A stretch of 64,000 nt of DNA from contig CAXXFU010000002.1 in assembly GCA_963675235.2 (NCBI GenBank), positions 992,001 to 1,056,000 of the forward strand, read 5' to 3'. Made by a program: the position numbers and the translations under genes. The notes under the pieces are model-generated. The model saw only the letters and a list, made by a program, of their open reading frames with translations, was not told the origin of the DNA and made no database searches. This stretch comes from JAHJQZ01 sp963675235. GTDB lineage: Bacteria; Pseudomonadota; Alphaproteobacteria; Rhizobiales; Devosiaceae. Positions 35,616 to 44,583 of the stretch are shown here, piece by piece (position 1 is the first letter of the stretch; each line of letters starts with the position of its first letter).

Positions 35616-36476
35616 TCAGCTTTCGATTGCAGGCGGTCCGTAAAGGCACGCCTCGGCGACCCTCAAGGCGTCGCGATTGGCCGTGACGTCGTGAACCCGG
35701 AAGATGTGGGCGCCCCGTTCATAGGCGAGAACGGATGTGGCCGCCGTGCCATGGGCGCGCTCGTCGGGCGGCACGTCGAGAAGATTGCCGATCATGCGCT
35801 TGCGCGAGGTGCCGGCGAGGACCGGCAAGCCGAAATCCGCCAGTTCGGCAAGCCGGCGCAGGATCTCGTAGTTTTCAGCCAGGTCCTTGGCGAAGCCGAA
35901 TCCGGGATCGAGGATCAGCTTGCTGCGGGAAATACCGGCGCTGTCGGCGATCTGGATCGTGCGTTCGAAAAAGCGCTTGAGCTCGGAGATGATGTCCTTG
36001 CCTGTGTCGCGGGTGCGATCCCAGTGCATGGCGACGACCGGCACGTCATAGGCGGCGGCAATGTCGGCGAGTTCGTGTTCGCCCTGCAGGCCCTCGACAT
36101 CATTGATGATATGAGCTCCGGCCTGAAGCGCCTGGTCGGCAACCAGCGTGTGGCGCGTGTCGATCGAGGTCAGCGCCTCGATACCTTTTTCCTTGAGGGC
36201 ATCGAGCACCGGCATGACGCGGTCGAGTTCGGTCTGGATACCGACAGGATCGGCGCCGGGACGGGTGCTTTCGCCGCCGATATCGAGAATATCGGCGCCC
36301 TCGGCCAGCATGCGCTCGGCGGCGGCGACGGCATCGGCGACGGCGACATGCCGGCCGCCGTCCGAGAAACTGTCAGGGGTGACATTGAGGATACCCATGA
36401 CCACCGGTTTCGGGCCGAGCAGCAACTGGCGGCCGGCAACCGATACCTCGAAACTGGCGTGCACGGGATCAGTCAT
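35616..36476 (-). CDS. folP: Dihydropteroate synthase
   Basis: This 286-residue sulfonamide target condenses pterin pyrophosphate with p-aminobenzoate. MGILNVTPDSFSDGG, GGESTRPGA and the LDPGFGFAKD loop are the substrate-binding motifs. The ATG at 36476 lies inside the rimO end (8-nt overlap). A longer frame to 36518 is rejected. Confidence 0.96.
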   Translation of the reverse strand: MTDPVHASFEVSVAGRQLLLGPKPVVMGILNVTPDSFSDGGRHVAVADAVAAAERMLAEGADILDIGGESTRPGADPVGIQTELDRVMPVLDALKEKGIEALTSIDTRHTLVADQALQAGAHIINDVEGLQGEHELADIAAAYDVPVVAMHWDRTRDTGKDIISELKRFFERTIQIADSAGISRSKLILDPGFGFAKDLAENYEILRRLAELADFGLPVLAGTSRKRMIGNLLDVPPDERAHGTAATSVLAYERGAHIFRVHDVTANRDALRVAEACLYGPPAIES

Positions 36477-37806
36477 CGGTGCTCTTGTCCGCCGGCCGCG
36501 CATAAAGATCGTATTCATCGGCAGCGGTCAGCTTGACCGACACCATCTGGCCCGGGGCGATGCCGTCGGCATCAGAAATGATCACAGTACCGTCGACTTC
36601 AGGCGCATCCCATTGCGAACGGGCAATGGCGACATTGTCCTCGGGTCTGACGTCGTCGACAAGGACATCGACGGTGCGGCCAACCTTGGCGGCCAGGCGC
36701 TTGGCGCTGACGTCGCGGGCGACTTCCATCAGTCGTTCCCAGCGTTCGGTCTTGACCTCGTCGGGCACGGCATCTGGCAGATCATTGGCCTTGGCGCCGG
36801 CCACCGGCTCGAATTCGAAACAGCCGACCCGGTCGATCTCGGCTTCCTCGATCCAGTCGAGCAGCATGTCGAAGTCCTCTTCCGTCTCGCCGGGGAAACC
36901 GGTGATGAAGGTCGAGCGGATAGCGAGATCCGGGCAGATCTCGCGCCAGGTCTTGATACGGTCGAGGGTTTTTTCCTGATTGGCCGGGCGGCGCATGGCC
37001 TTGAGCACGGACGGCGAGGCGTGCTGGAAGGGGATATCGAGATAGGGCAGGATCTTGCCCTCGGACATCAGCTCGACGACCTTGTCGACATGCGGGTAGG
37101 GGTAGACATAGTGGAGCCTGATCCATGCTCCGAGCTCGCCGAGTTCCTTCGACAGTTCGAGGAACCGCGCCGGCACATCGCGACCGTGGAACTTCGACGG
37201 GGCGTATTTGAGATCGACACCATAGGCGCTGGTGTCTTGCGAGATGACGAGGATTTCCTTCGTCCCGGCTTTCACCAGCCGTTCGGCCTCGTAGAGCACA
37301 CTCGCCACCGGCCGCGAGACGAGATCGCCGCGGATATTGGGGATAATGCAGAAGCTGCAGCGGTTGTTGCAGCCTTCGGAAATCTTGAGGTAGGCGTAGT
37401 GGCGCGGCGTCAGGTGTAGGCCCTGCGGCGGCACCAGATCCATCTTCGGATCATGCACCGGCGGCAAGACGTCGTGCACCGCACCGACGACCGCCTCGTA
37501 TTGATGTGGGCCGGTGACGGCCAGAACGCTCGGATGGGTGTCGCGGATCAGCTGTTCCTCGGTGCCGAGGCACCCGGTGACGATGACCTTGCCGTTCTCA
37601 TTCAGCGCCTCGCCGATGGCCTCCAGACTTTCCGCCTTGGCGCTGTCGAGAAACCCGCAGGTATTGACGATGACGACGTCCGCGCCGTCGTAATCGGGCG
37701 AGAACGTATAGCCTTGCGCCCTGAGAGTTGTCAGGATGCGTTCGCTGTCGACCAGCGCCTTGGGACAGCCGAGGCTGACAAGTCCGATTTTCGGCGCTGA
37801 AGCCAT
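36469..37806 (-). CDS. rimO: Ribosomal protein S12 methylthiotransferase
   Basis: This 445-residue radical SAM enzyme methylthiolates the conserved aspartate of S12. The N-terminal UPF0004 domain carries three cluster cysteines (SLGCPKA, NTCGF, VTGCLG). The radical SAM CxxxCxxC is in GCNNRCSFCIIP, and a TRAM domain occupies the last 65 residues. Its substrate protein is encoded at 7480-7851. It heads the folate run on the reverse strand. Confidence 0.96.
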   Translation of the reverse strand: MASAPKIGLVSLGCPKALVDSERILTTLRAQGYTFSPDYDGADVVIVNTCGFLDSAKAESLEAIGEALNENGKVIVTGCLGTEEQLIRDTHPSVLAVTGPHQYEAVVGAVHDVLPPVHDPKMDLVPPQGLHLTPRHYAYLKISEGCNNRCSFCIIPNIRGDLVSRPVASVLYEAERLVKAGTKEILVISQDTSAYGVDLKYAPSKFHGRDVPARFLELSKELGELGAWIRLHYVYPYPHVDKVVELMSEGKILPYLDIPFQHASPSVLKAMRRPANQEKTLDRIKTWREICPDLAIRSTFITGFPGETEEDFDMLLDWIEEAEIDRVGCFEFEPVAGAKANDLPDAVPDEVKTERWERLMEVARDVSAKRLAAKVGRTVDVLVDDVRPEDNVAIARSQWDAPEVDGTVIISDADGIAPGQMVSVKLTAADEYDLYARPADKSTDD

Positions 37807-37901
37807 GCCGGATACTCCGTCTCAGAAACCGGGCTTGTCATATCCGTTCTGTCGCAAAGGTCAACGCGGCTGGCGAAGTATCCGCAGCGCCGGCCGATGG
37901 A

Positions 37902-38447
37902 TCAGCCTTCACCCGTGCCGGCTTTCGGCTTTGGGCTGCGCTTGGCGGTGCGTGGCGTACGGCGCGCCGGTGCAGAGCGCTTGGCCGGCGCACTCTTGGA
38001 CGCGCCAGCAGATTTCGCCGCGGCGGATTTGGACGCGGCCGGCTTTGCCTGTTTCTCTGCCTCGATCCTGGCAAGCGCCTTGCCGTCTTCCTCTTCGCCG
38101 AGCTGTTCGATGGCGTCGCGCACTTCGTCGATCAGGCTGGTTTGACCGGCTGGCCGGTTTGCCGTCTGCATGGCATCCTTGTTGGCCTCGAAATAGACAA
38201 TCAGTGCTTCGCAGACAACGCGCAGCAGCGTGATGCCGAACAGGCCAAACACGGCGATTTCGAGCAGGCCCCAAAGTCCGTCGCCGAAACCGCTGCGGAA
38301 GGTGGCAAAGAAGTGATTGAGCCCCCAGATCGCCGCGACGGCGAGCCCGAGGATATAGACGAAGCGCACCAGGCGCGGGCCGCTGATGCGGTCCATGCTG
38401 AGCAGCAGGGTGCGATTGAGGAATTTGCCGAATTCTTCGAATGTCAT
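37902..38447 (-). CDS. DUF4282-like membrane protein with basic Ala/Lys tail
   Basis: About 181 residues, with AGGAGG three bases before the ATG region at 38447, an excellent ribosome site. Two hydrophobic segments (FVYILGLAVAAIWGL and LLEIAVFGLFGITLLRVVCE) fit the DUF4282 architecture. From residue 125 on, the sequence is a Lys/Ala/Pro/Ser-rich tail resembling histone H1 repeats, probably cytosolic and disordered. Function unknown; nucleic-acid or membrane tethering is speculation. Confidence 0.72.
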   Translation of the reverse strand: MTFEEFGKFLNRTLLLSMDRISGPRLVRFVYILGLAVAAIWGLNHFFATFRSGFGDGLWGLLEIAVFGLFGITLLRVVCEALIVYFEANKDAMQTANRPAGQTSLIDEVRDAIEQLGEEEDGKALARIEAEKQAKPAASKSAAAKSAGASKSAPAKRSAPARRTPRTAKRSPKPKAGTGEG

Positions 38448-38498
38448 GGCGAAACCTCCTGTTGTCGTGCCGAAGCTAGCAGATTCTGCGAGCAATAG

Positions 38499-39221
38499 CT
38501 AAGCGTTAGCGGGCTCACTTGCTTCAATCGCTTCCAGCGCGCCAAAGCGCCCTTCGAAGGCGGACCTCAGCGCCATGTCGACTTCTTCCATCGACACGAT
38601 CTGCCCGAGATCCTCGAAGCTGGTGACACCGTGATCGGAGATGCCGCAGGGCACGATGCCGGTGTAGTGGGAAAGGTCTGGCGAAATGTTGAGCGAAAGC
38701 CCGTGAAAGCTCACCCATTTGGAAACGCGAACGCCGATGGCGGCGATCTTGTCTTCGGCACCATCCCCGCGTTCGGGCCGGCCAACCCAGACGCCGACGC
38801 GCTTGTCGCGGCGTTCGCCCCTGATGTTGAACGCCGCCAGCGTGTCGATCACCACCTGTTCGAGATTGGAGACGAAACACCTGATGTCGCGGCCGCGTTC
38901 CCTGAGGTCGATCATGACATAGGCCACGCGCTGGCCGGGACCATGATAGGTATATTGGCCGCCGCGACCGGCCTCGTAGACCGGAAAGCGCCCAGCATCC
39001 AGCAGATCGGCGGGTTTGGCCGAGGTGCCGGCGGTATAGAGGGGCGGGTGCTCGACGAGGAACACCGCCTCACGCGCCTTGCCAGCGACGATCGCCTCGA
39101 CACGTTTCTTCATCATCGCCAGCAGGTCGGGGTAGGGGCTCAGCCCGTCGAACACGCACCATTCGATGACGGCGCCATCGGGGCGTGTCAGGCGATTGCA
39201 TGTGTCTTCCCCCGTTTCCAT
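38499..39221 (-). CDS. lipB: Octanoyl-[acyl carrier protein]:protein octanoyltransferase
   Basis: This 240-residue enzyme begins lipoate assembly on 2-oxoacid dehydrogenases and GcvH. The substrate loop TYHGPGQ, the catalytic lysine in GVRVSKW and the catalytic cysteine in GIVPCGI are intact. The ATG at 39221 is chosen over 39284. Divergent from the FliN-like gene across an 87-bp interval. Confidence 0.94.
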   Translation of the reverse strand: METGEDTCNRLTRPDGAVIEWCVFDGLSPYPDLLAMMKKRVEAIVAGKAREAVFLVEHPPLYTAGTSAKPADLLDAGRFPVYEAGRGGQYTYHGPGQRVAYVMIDLRERGRDIRCFVSNLEQVVIDTLAAFNIRGERRDKRVGVWVGRPERGDGAEDKIAAIGVRVSKWVSFHGLSLNISPDLSHYTGIVPCGISDHGVTSFEDLGQIVSMEEVDMALRSAFEGRFGALEAIEASEPANA

Positions 39222-39228
39222 ACCCGAT

Positions 39229-39248
39229 GTTAACCTTTCGTTCACGAA
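39229..39248. promoter_or_regulatory. CtrA-box-like sequence and dyad between lipB and the FliN-like gene
   Basis: TTAA (39230-39233), seven bases, then TTCA (39241-39244) is one mismatch from the CtrA consensus TTAA-N7-TTAA. It overlaps a TTCGT/ACGAA dyad (39237-39248). Position suits control of the rightward gene. One such match can occur by chance. Confidence 0.3.
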
Positions 39249-39308
39249 GATGGACGAAGCGTTGATCGTGGCGATTCCACTCAACGCGAGTCCCTGAAGA
39301 AGATAGGC

Positions 39309-39542
39309 ATGCTTGATACCCTAGACCAGATCGAAGTCGAGCTCAGTGTCGAACTGGGCGCCGCTGTCATGCCTGTCCATCATCTCCTGCGCATGGGCCG
39401 TGGCGCCGTGATTGAACTGGACACAACTGAAACCGACCCCTTGCGCATCTACGTCAACAAAAAGCTGGTGGCGCGCGGAGAGGTGAGGATCGAGGACGGA
39501 CACCTGAGCATCGAGGTGCTCGAGAAGGTCAACAGCACCTGA
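39309..39542 (+). CDS. Small FliN/SpoA-domain protein
   Basis: This 77-residue protein is essentially one SpoA domain: IEVELSVELGAAVMPVHHLLRMGRGAVIELD is the typical FliN start, and LRIYVNKKLVARGEVRIEDG the typical core. FliN forms the lower C-ring of the flagellar motor switch or, in paralogues, type III secretion sorting platforms. No other flagellar gene is in the window, so it may be the only fliN placed away from the fla cluster or a paralogue. Confidence 0.85.
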   Translation: MLDTLDQIEVELSVELGAAVMPVHHLLRMGRGAVIELDTTETDPLRIYVNKKLVARGEVRIEDGHLSIEVLEKVNST

Positions 39543-39607
39543 CGCGCCGCAGCCCTTGAAGGCCATTGGACATGCGCGTTGCCGTGGCATAGCCGCCAGC
39601 GCCAGCT

Positions 39608-40759
39608 TCATGCCATAAGCCGCTCCTGAAAGCGTCTACCAAGATCGGCGACATCCGCCCCGAACCCCGTTCCCGGGGTGAGGGTGAAATGGATTCGGCC
39701 ACGATAGCTCAACGCCCCCAAGGTCAGAGGCATGTCGCCCAGCAGCGGCATGACGCCGAACACGCTTCGGATGCGGCGGCCGCCGAGCCGAGCCTGCGCC
39801 CGCCCCATCGGAACCAGAGACATCCAGGCGTCGCTGCGCGCCTGCAGCGCCTCGACCCGTCTTGCCAGCACCCCTGCCGGGAACAGCGACGCCACCACCT
39901 GCATGCGCAGATTGGCCCTCTGTTCGCTCAACTGCACCACCTTCCGGCGCCGGTCGGGGGGATTGTCATGGTTCGCAGCCGGCACTTCGAAACGTGCACC
40001 GGTGGCATAATTGCCCATCTGCCAGCGATTGGTGTTTTTGCGGGTGAAGAACGTGCAGGTGATAACCGGCGTCCGATCGGCGCGCGTTGGAAACAGCGCG
40101 CGGTCGGCGAGGATATCGGACACCGCGGCGAGGATTGCTTCGCGCTTTGTGCCCTGATCGCCTGCGCCCCGGATGCTGGCACTGTCCAGACTGAACATAT
40201 GCAGGCGAACGGGTCTCTCATCTCCTTCCGGCAGCGAAAAGAAGGCATCGCCATCGTGTTGCGGGATGTCGGGCCAGCGCACGCGCTCCGGGCGGGCATC
40301 GGCCGGGGTATTGCGGTCCAGCCCGACGACGAGTTGCTGCATGCGCAATGCGTCGGCGATGGCGTGGTTGAAGTGAATGAAGACGAGCGAGCGGCAATCG
40401 GGTCCGCCTGTCCGTCGGGGGTTGACGATGGTCAGCCGCCAGTCGCCGGCATCACCGGGCGGTGGCAACAGTCTCGCCTTTTCGGCAATGCGCGCCAGTC
40501 CGTCCGCGCCGGTGATGCTGGCATCTTCGACGATCGAGATTCGTCGGGAAAGATCGATGGTCTCGCGGCCGGTCCAGAAATGCCAGGGGCCAATCCGCCG
40601 GACGCCGGAACTCATGTGCGGGGCGCGGTCGAGCGCTGTCTCGATTTCGGCGCCAAGACGATCGAGGTCACACGGACCGTCGAGTTCGTATCCGCCCGAA
40701 ACACGGATCGGTCCCGCCTTGAAAAGGAAATTCTCGATACCGCGAACCGGCCACCACAT
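39608..40759 (-). CDS. WES/DGAT-like acyltransferase
   Basis: About 383 residues from the ATG at 40759; an ATG at 40783 is equally possible and the open frame runs to 40888. The protein has a condensation/acyl-CoA-dependent acyltransferase look, with an HHxxxD-like active site written as NHAIAD (131-136), so the first histidine is asparagine. SLVFIHF precedes it as the core strand. C-terminal FGVMPLLGDMPLTLGALSYRG resembles the wax ester synthase/DGAT C-domain. The antisense frame is considered a shadow. Confidence 0.6.
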   Translation of the reverse strand: MWWPVRGIENFLFKAGPIRVSGGYELDGPCDLDRLGAEIETALDRAPHMSSGVRRIGPWHFWTGRETIDLSRRISIVEDASITGADGLARIAEKARLLPPPGDAGDWRLTIVNPRRTGGPDCRSLVFIHFNHAIADALRMQQLVVGLDRNTPADARPERVRWPDIPQHDGDAFFSLPEGDERPVRLHMFSLDSASIRGAGDQGTKREAILAAVSDILADRALFPTRADRTPVITCTFFTRKNTNRWQMGNYATGARFEVPAANHDNPPDRRRKVVQLSEQRANLRMQVVASLFPAGVLARRVEALQARSDAWMSLVPMGRAQARLGGRRIRSVFGVMPLLGDMPLTLGALSYRGRIHFTLTPGTGFGADVADLGRRFQERLMA

Positions 40760-40907
40760 CCCGCGCCCCCCGCCAGGCAGCATGCCGTTGCAGGCCAGGA
40801 CCCGGCGACAAAGACAAACACGGCAACAAGGGGATACCAACGCGACACATGGCAGCGTGCTGGCGACAGGACGCTTATCCGCGTCCAAGCTCGTGAAGCT
40901 GGTGATC

Positions 40908-40994
40908 TGGTGCGGTCGAGAAGACTCGAACTTCCACGGGAGTTACCCCACAGCGACCTCAACGCTGCGCGTCTACCAATTCCGCCACGACCGC
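40908..40994 (-). tRNA. tRNA-Leu, anticodon GAG
   Basis: The reverse strand folds as a class II tRNA. The acceptor arm GCGGTCG (40988-40994) pairs with CGACCGC (40912-40918), and the D-arm carries GGTAGAC. The anticodon stem CAGCG/CGCTG holds the loop TTGAGGT, giving GAG. A long variable arm and a T-loop TTCGAGT follow. CCA is encoded (40908-40910). It reads CUC and CUU. Confidence 0.96.
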
Positions 40995-41037
40995 ACTGTC
41001 ATGGAAAAGCTCTGCCGCTCTGGGCGAAGCGGCCTAG

Positions 41038-41066
41038 CGTGTAGCAAATCATCTTCGCCCGCTCAA
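41038..41066 (-). promoter_or_regulatory. Candidate promoter of tRNA-Leu
   Basis: On the reverse strand TTGAGC (41061-41066) is followed after 17 bp by TACACG (41038-41043), 43 bp before the tRNA 5' end. Good spacing, moderate match. Confidence 0.4.
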
Positions 41067-41255
41067 GCGCATAAATCGCCAAAAGCGCATTCATCGCGGC
41101 TGACGCGACAGCAGCGTCGCATGTTTGCCTTTTTTGCGTCGAAGCCGTTGAATCTGCCAAAAAAACGCCGCGAACGCCGTTGCCACCTCTGGTTTCGCGA
41201 ATTTACTCGCGCTACATAGCCTTCAGCGTCCGTCCCGGGCAGAGCGGGGTACGAA

Positions 41256-42662
41256 TTGACCGATGCAAGCAAAATCGAGACGGGCGATGCGGGCGAGATG
41301 TTCGTACGGGATGACGAAGGTCGCCTCGATGCGGACTGGCTCGACCACCTCTCAGAGCTCATAGAGGCTGATGACGCCCACGAGGTGCGTGAACTGGTCG
41401 CGCCCCTTCACTCGGCCGACCTCGGCGACGTGCTCGAGGCCCTGCCGGGCGATGAGCGCCTGCGGCTGGTCACGCTGCTCGGTGATCATTTCGACTACGA
41501 GTCGCTGACCGAGGTCGACGAGAACATCCGCCTCGACCTGATGGAGTTCCTGCCCAACGCCGCCATTGCGCGCGGGGTCGCCGAACTCGACAGCGATGAT
41601 GCCGTCTTCATTCTCGAGGATCTCGACGAACCGGACCGCGAGGAAATCCTGGCGCGCATGCCGGCCTTCGAACGGCTGTCGCTCAAGCGCTCGCTCGATT
41701 TCCCCGAGGAATCGGCCGGCCGGCGCATGCAGACCGATTTCATCGCCATTCCGCCGTTCTGGTCGGTCGGGCAGACAATCGACTACATGCGCGGCGAGGA
41801 GGATCTTCCCGAAGAATTCTTCCAGATCTACGTGGTCGATCCGAGCTACAATCTGCAGGGAACCGTTCCGCTCGATCGCATCCTCAGGTCACGCCGCACG
41901 GCAAAGATCGAAAAGATCATGAATCCCAACGTGATCGAGGTCGATGCCACCGAAGACCAGGAGCAGGCGGCGCGCGTGTTCGACCGCTACGACCTCGTCG
42001 AGGTCGCCGTCGTCGACGAATCGGGCCGCATGGTCGGCGTGCTGACCGTCGACGATATTGTCGACATCATCCAGCAGGAGGCCGATGAGGACTTCCGCGC
42101 CCTGGCCGGCGTTGGCGACGAAGAGATTTCCGATTCGGTCTTCGAGATCGTCAAATCACGCCTGACCTGGCTGTTCGTCAATCTGGTCACCGCCATCCTG
42201 GCCTCCACGGTCATTTCCATGTTCGACGTACCGATCTCGAAAATGGTGGCACTGGCGGTGCTAATGCCGATTGTCGCCTCGATGGGCGGCAATGCTGGCA
42301 CCCAGACCATGACGGTCACCGTGCGCGCTATCGCCAGCCGGGAACTGGACCATTTCAACATGGGGCGTCTGATTGGCCGCGAGGCGCTTGTCGGCCTGCT
42401 CAACGGTCTGGTTTTCGCCGTGGTCATGGGCGTTATTGCCGCACTCTGGTTCGAGAGCCTGCAACTCGGGCTGGTCATCGGCATTGCCATGATCGTCAAC
42501 CTGATCGCTGCAGGCATAGCGGGCATTCTTATTCCGCTGACCCTGGAGAGGCTGAAGATCGACCCCGCCGTCGCCTCCAGCGCCTTTGTTACGACTGTCA
42601 CCGATGTCGTTGGTTTCTTTGCGTTTCTTGGCCTCGCGGCCCTTTGGTTCCAGCTGTTTTAG
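41256..42662 (+). CDS. mgtE: Magnesium transporter MgtE
   Basis: This 468-residue Mg2+ channel has an N-domain (to about 135), a CBS pair (about 135-260) that senses cytosolic Mg2+, a linker helix and five membrane helices. The pore signature is GGNAGTQTMTV. The start is uncertain: TTG at 41256 has a purine-rich AGAGCGGGG upstream, whereas ATG at 41298 would shorten the N-domain little. It points away from tRNA-Leu. No Mg riboswitch was recognised in the 261-bp upstream gap. Confidence 0.93.
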   Translation: MTDASKIETGDAGEMFVRDDEGRLDADWLDHLSELIEADDAHEVRELVAPLHSADLGDVLEALPGDERLRLVTLLGDHFDYESLTEVDENIRLDLMEFLPNAAIARGVAELDSDDAVFILEDLDEPDREEILARMPAFERLSLKRSLDFPEESAGRRMQTDFIAIPPFWSVGQTIDYMRGEEDLPEEFFQIYVVDPSYNLQGTVPLDRILRSRRTAKIEKIMNPNVIEVDATEDQEQAARVFDRYDLVEVAVVDESGRMVGVLTVDDIVDIIQQEADEDFRALAGVGDEEISDSVFEIVKSRLTWLFVNLVTAILASTVISMFDVPISKMVALAVLMPIVASMGGNAGTQTMTVTVRAIASRELDHFNMGRLIGREALVGLLNGLVFAVVMGVIAALWFESLQLGLVIGIAMIVNLIAAGIAGILIPLTLERLKIDPAVASSAFVTTVTDVVGFFAFLGLAALWFQLF

Positions 42663-42809
42663 CCATAGCGTGGAAAAGCCGGTGCATGCGTCCATCCGAC
42701 CAGCACGCAACGCTTGAAGTTCGGCTCGTCCTTGGTTAATGAAGTGTTGCTTGAACGGAGCGCGCCACGCGACGCTCTGCAGTACATGGCAACAGACTTA
42801 GGAGTTCGC

Positions 42810-42911
42810 ATGCGCAGCCAGGCCAAAGCCGTTTGTTGGCGCGCCGCGAGTTGGACATTTATCTCCCTCGTTGCGCTCGGTTTCGCAGTCTCTCTGGTCG
42901 CAGGCATCTAG
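42810..42911 (+). CDS. Small single-pass membrane peptide (33 aa)
   Basis: ATG at 42810 follows TAGGAG at 42799-42804, a strong ribosome site at good spacing. The peptide has a basic N-terminus (RSQAKAVCWRAA) and one hydrophobic helix (WTFISLVALGFAVSLVAGI), then stops. A perfect terminator lies 31 bp further. A weak promoter pair TTGAAG/TTAATG (42714-42741) lies upstream. No family recognised. It fills most of the mgtE-DUF1489 gap. Confidence 0.5.
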   Translation: MRSQAKAVCWRAASWTFISLVALGFAVSLVAGI

Positions 42912-42942
42912 AAACGCCATCAGCCGGCCAAATTCAGATCAG

Positions 42943-42967
42943 GGGGCGCCTCATCGGCGCCCCTTTT
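42943..42967 (+). terminator. Intrinsic terminator
   Basis: GGGGCGCC (42943-42950) pairs perfectly with GGCGCCCC (42956-42963), loop TCATC, then TTTT. It lies after the 33-residue ORF and 18 bp before the DUF1489 ATG. Confidence 0.88.
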
Positions 42968-42985
42968 GATTCCCAAGAAGGTCCG

Positions 42986-43408
42986 ATGATTCACCTGATC
43001 AAGCTCTGTGTTGGCATCGAGTCCGTCGAACAGCTTGAAGAGTGGCGGGCCCAAAGACGCGCCATGGGGCTGGGACGCCCTGACGGGCTGAACTTTCACC
43101 GTACCCGCATGACTCCGAAGCGTGCCGAGGAGATCGCCGGCAGCGGCTCGCTGTACTGGGTGATCGGCGGTGAGATTCGCGGTCGCCAGAAGATCGCCCG
43201 TTTCGAACCTTCGGTACGAGAAGACGGTGTGCCAGCCTGCGATATCCTTCTCGAACCCGGCGTCATTCGTACCGTGCCGCGGCCGCGCGCAGCATTTCAG
43301 GGCTGGCGCTACCTCAAGCCGGAGGATGCGCCGCCCGATCTTGAGACACTCGGCGAAGATGATGATTCTGCTATCGTTTCTGAACTTGCACGGCTCGGTC
43401 TGCTTTAG
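42986..43408 (+). CDS. DUF1489 family protein
   Basis: This 140-residue protein matches the alphaproteobacterial DUF1489 family: LIKLCVGIESVEQL start, the WVIGGEIRGRQ core and the C-terminal GWRYLKPEDAP. Function unknown. The start at 42986 has AAGAAGG upstream. It sits immediately behind a terminator, so transcription must initiate close by or by readthrough. Confidence 0.82.
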   Translation: MIHLIKLCVGIESVEQLEEWRAQRRAMGLGRPDGLNFHRTRMTPKRAEEIAGSGSLYWVIGGEIRGRQKIARFEPSVREDGVPACDILLEPGVIRTVPRPRAAFQGWRYLKPEDAPPDLETLGEDDDSAIVSELARLGLL

Positions 43409-43691
43409 CCCCGTACCAGTCCGGGACAAGATATTCAGTCTTTGTTAACTACTTGAGTGCGCTCTTTGGCTATAGTGGACGCAGTGGCGAATCGTGGCTC
43501 GATGCACCCAAAAGGCATCAGGCGCAGCACGCCGGAACCGGGATGAGGAAACCATTTCGGTGAAAGGAACTGGCGGCAGGGCGTAGCATCCTGCACCATG
43601 CTGCCAATTGACGGGAGACGGGACCGATGGACGGAACCGGCTCGGATTTGCAGGACGGGCTGAAAACACGGCTGTATCAGGGACGACCGGA

Positions 43692-44570
43692 ATGAGCGCG
43701 CATGTCATTGTCCTAGGCAACGAGAAGGGTGGGTCGGGCAAGTCGACCACAGCCTTTCACCTTGCCGTTCACTTGCTCTACGAGGGCTACAAGGTGGCCT
43801 CGATCGATGTCGACGGCCGCCAGCACACCTTCACCCAATACGTGATCAACCGCAGGACCTGGGCCCAGGCTCGCGGTCTCAAGATACCGCACACCACCCA
43901 CTACCAGTTGCCGCAGTCCAAGGGCGATTCACTGAAGGAAAACCAGCGGCTCGAATTCGACCTGTTCCGGCAGGCGGTAATGGATGTCGAATCGAGCGCC
44001 GATTACATCATCGTCGATACGCCCGGTTTCGATACCAATCTCACCCGGCTGGCCCATTCGCTCGCGGACACGCTGATCACGCCACTCAACGATTCCCTGA
44101 TCGATATCGACGTGCTTGCCCATATCGATCCGGTTTCCGGCGAGCCGCGCGAACTGAGCCACTATGCGCGCCTGGTGCAGCGCGCCCGCAAGGAACGGCT
44201 GGCCATCGACGGGCGCACGATCGACTGGGTCTTGGTGCGAAACCGTATCGCCATGCTGTCGTCACGCAACATGCGGCTGGTGCAGTCCGGTCTCGAACAG
44301 ATTTCGACCCGACTGGGATGCCGAGTCGCTGACGGCATTGCCGAGCGTGTGATCTTCCGCTCGCTGTTTCCGCTCGGGCTGACGGTATTCGACGATCTCG
44401 ACGAAGAGCAGCTCGGCGGTTCGCCCACGAGCTCGCATGAAGCGGCCCAGCTCGAATATAGGCAACTGGTGCACGCGTTGAATCTGCCGATCAGCGAACG
44501 CGCCCGCGCCCGTCGCGAATGGCTGGTCGCCTCGGCGGCGCCGAATCTTTTCCAGCAGGAAACTGTCTAG
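43692..44570 (+). CDS. mipZ: Division-plane positioning ATPase MipZ
   Basis: This 292-residue ParA-like ATPase forms bipolar gradients from ParB and inhibits FtsZ near the poles. The deviant Walker A is EKGGSGKST (about 10-18). DVDGRQHTFTQYV and DTPGFDTNL match MipZ rather than ParA. The ATG at 43692 has AGGGAC upstream; the TTG-start extension to 43608 is rejected. A GCGGCGCC/GGCGCCGC hairpin (44584-44605) without T-tract follows. In the 283-bp gap upstream, TATAGT at 43471 may be a -10. Confidence 0.93.
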   Translation: MSAHVIVLGNEKGGSGKSTTAFHLAVHLLYEGYKVASIDVDGRQHTFTQYVINRRTWAQARGLKIPHTTHYQLPQSKGDSLKENQRLEFDLFRQAVMDVESSADYIIVDTPGFDTNLTRLAHSLADTLITPLNDSLIDIDVLAHIDPVSGEPRELSHYARLVQRARKERLAIDGRTIDWVLVRNRIAMLSSRNMRLVQSGLEQISTRLGCRVADGIAERVIFRSLFPLGLTVFDDLDEEQLGGSPTSSHEAAQLEYRQLVHALNLPISERARARREWLVASAAPNLFQQETV

Positions 44571-44583
44571 GAAGGTTTGTCCG

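Noticed and set aside
40908..40994. tRNA-Leu as an attachment site for a mobile element
   Set aside because: No integrase, no direct repeat of the tRNA 3' end and no compositional shift nearby were seen.
39689..41044. 451-codon forward frame opposite the acyltransferase
   Set aside because: Low-complexity His/Arg/Pro composition, runs through the tRNA-Leu gene, and the reverse frame has a recognisable active site.
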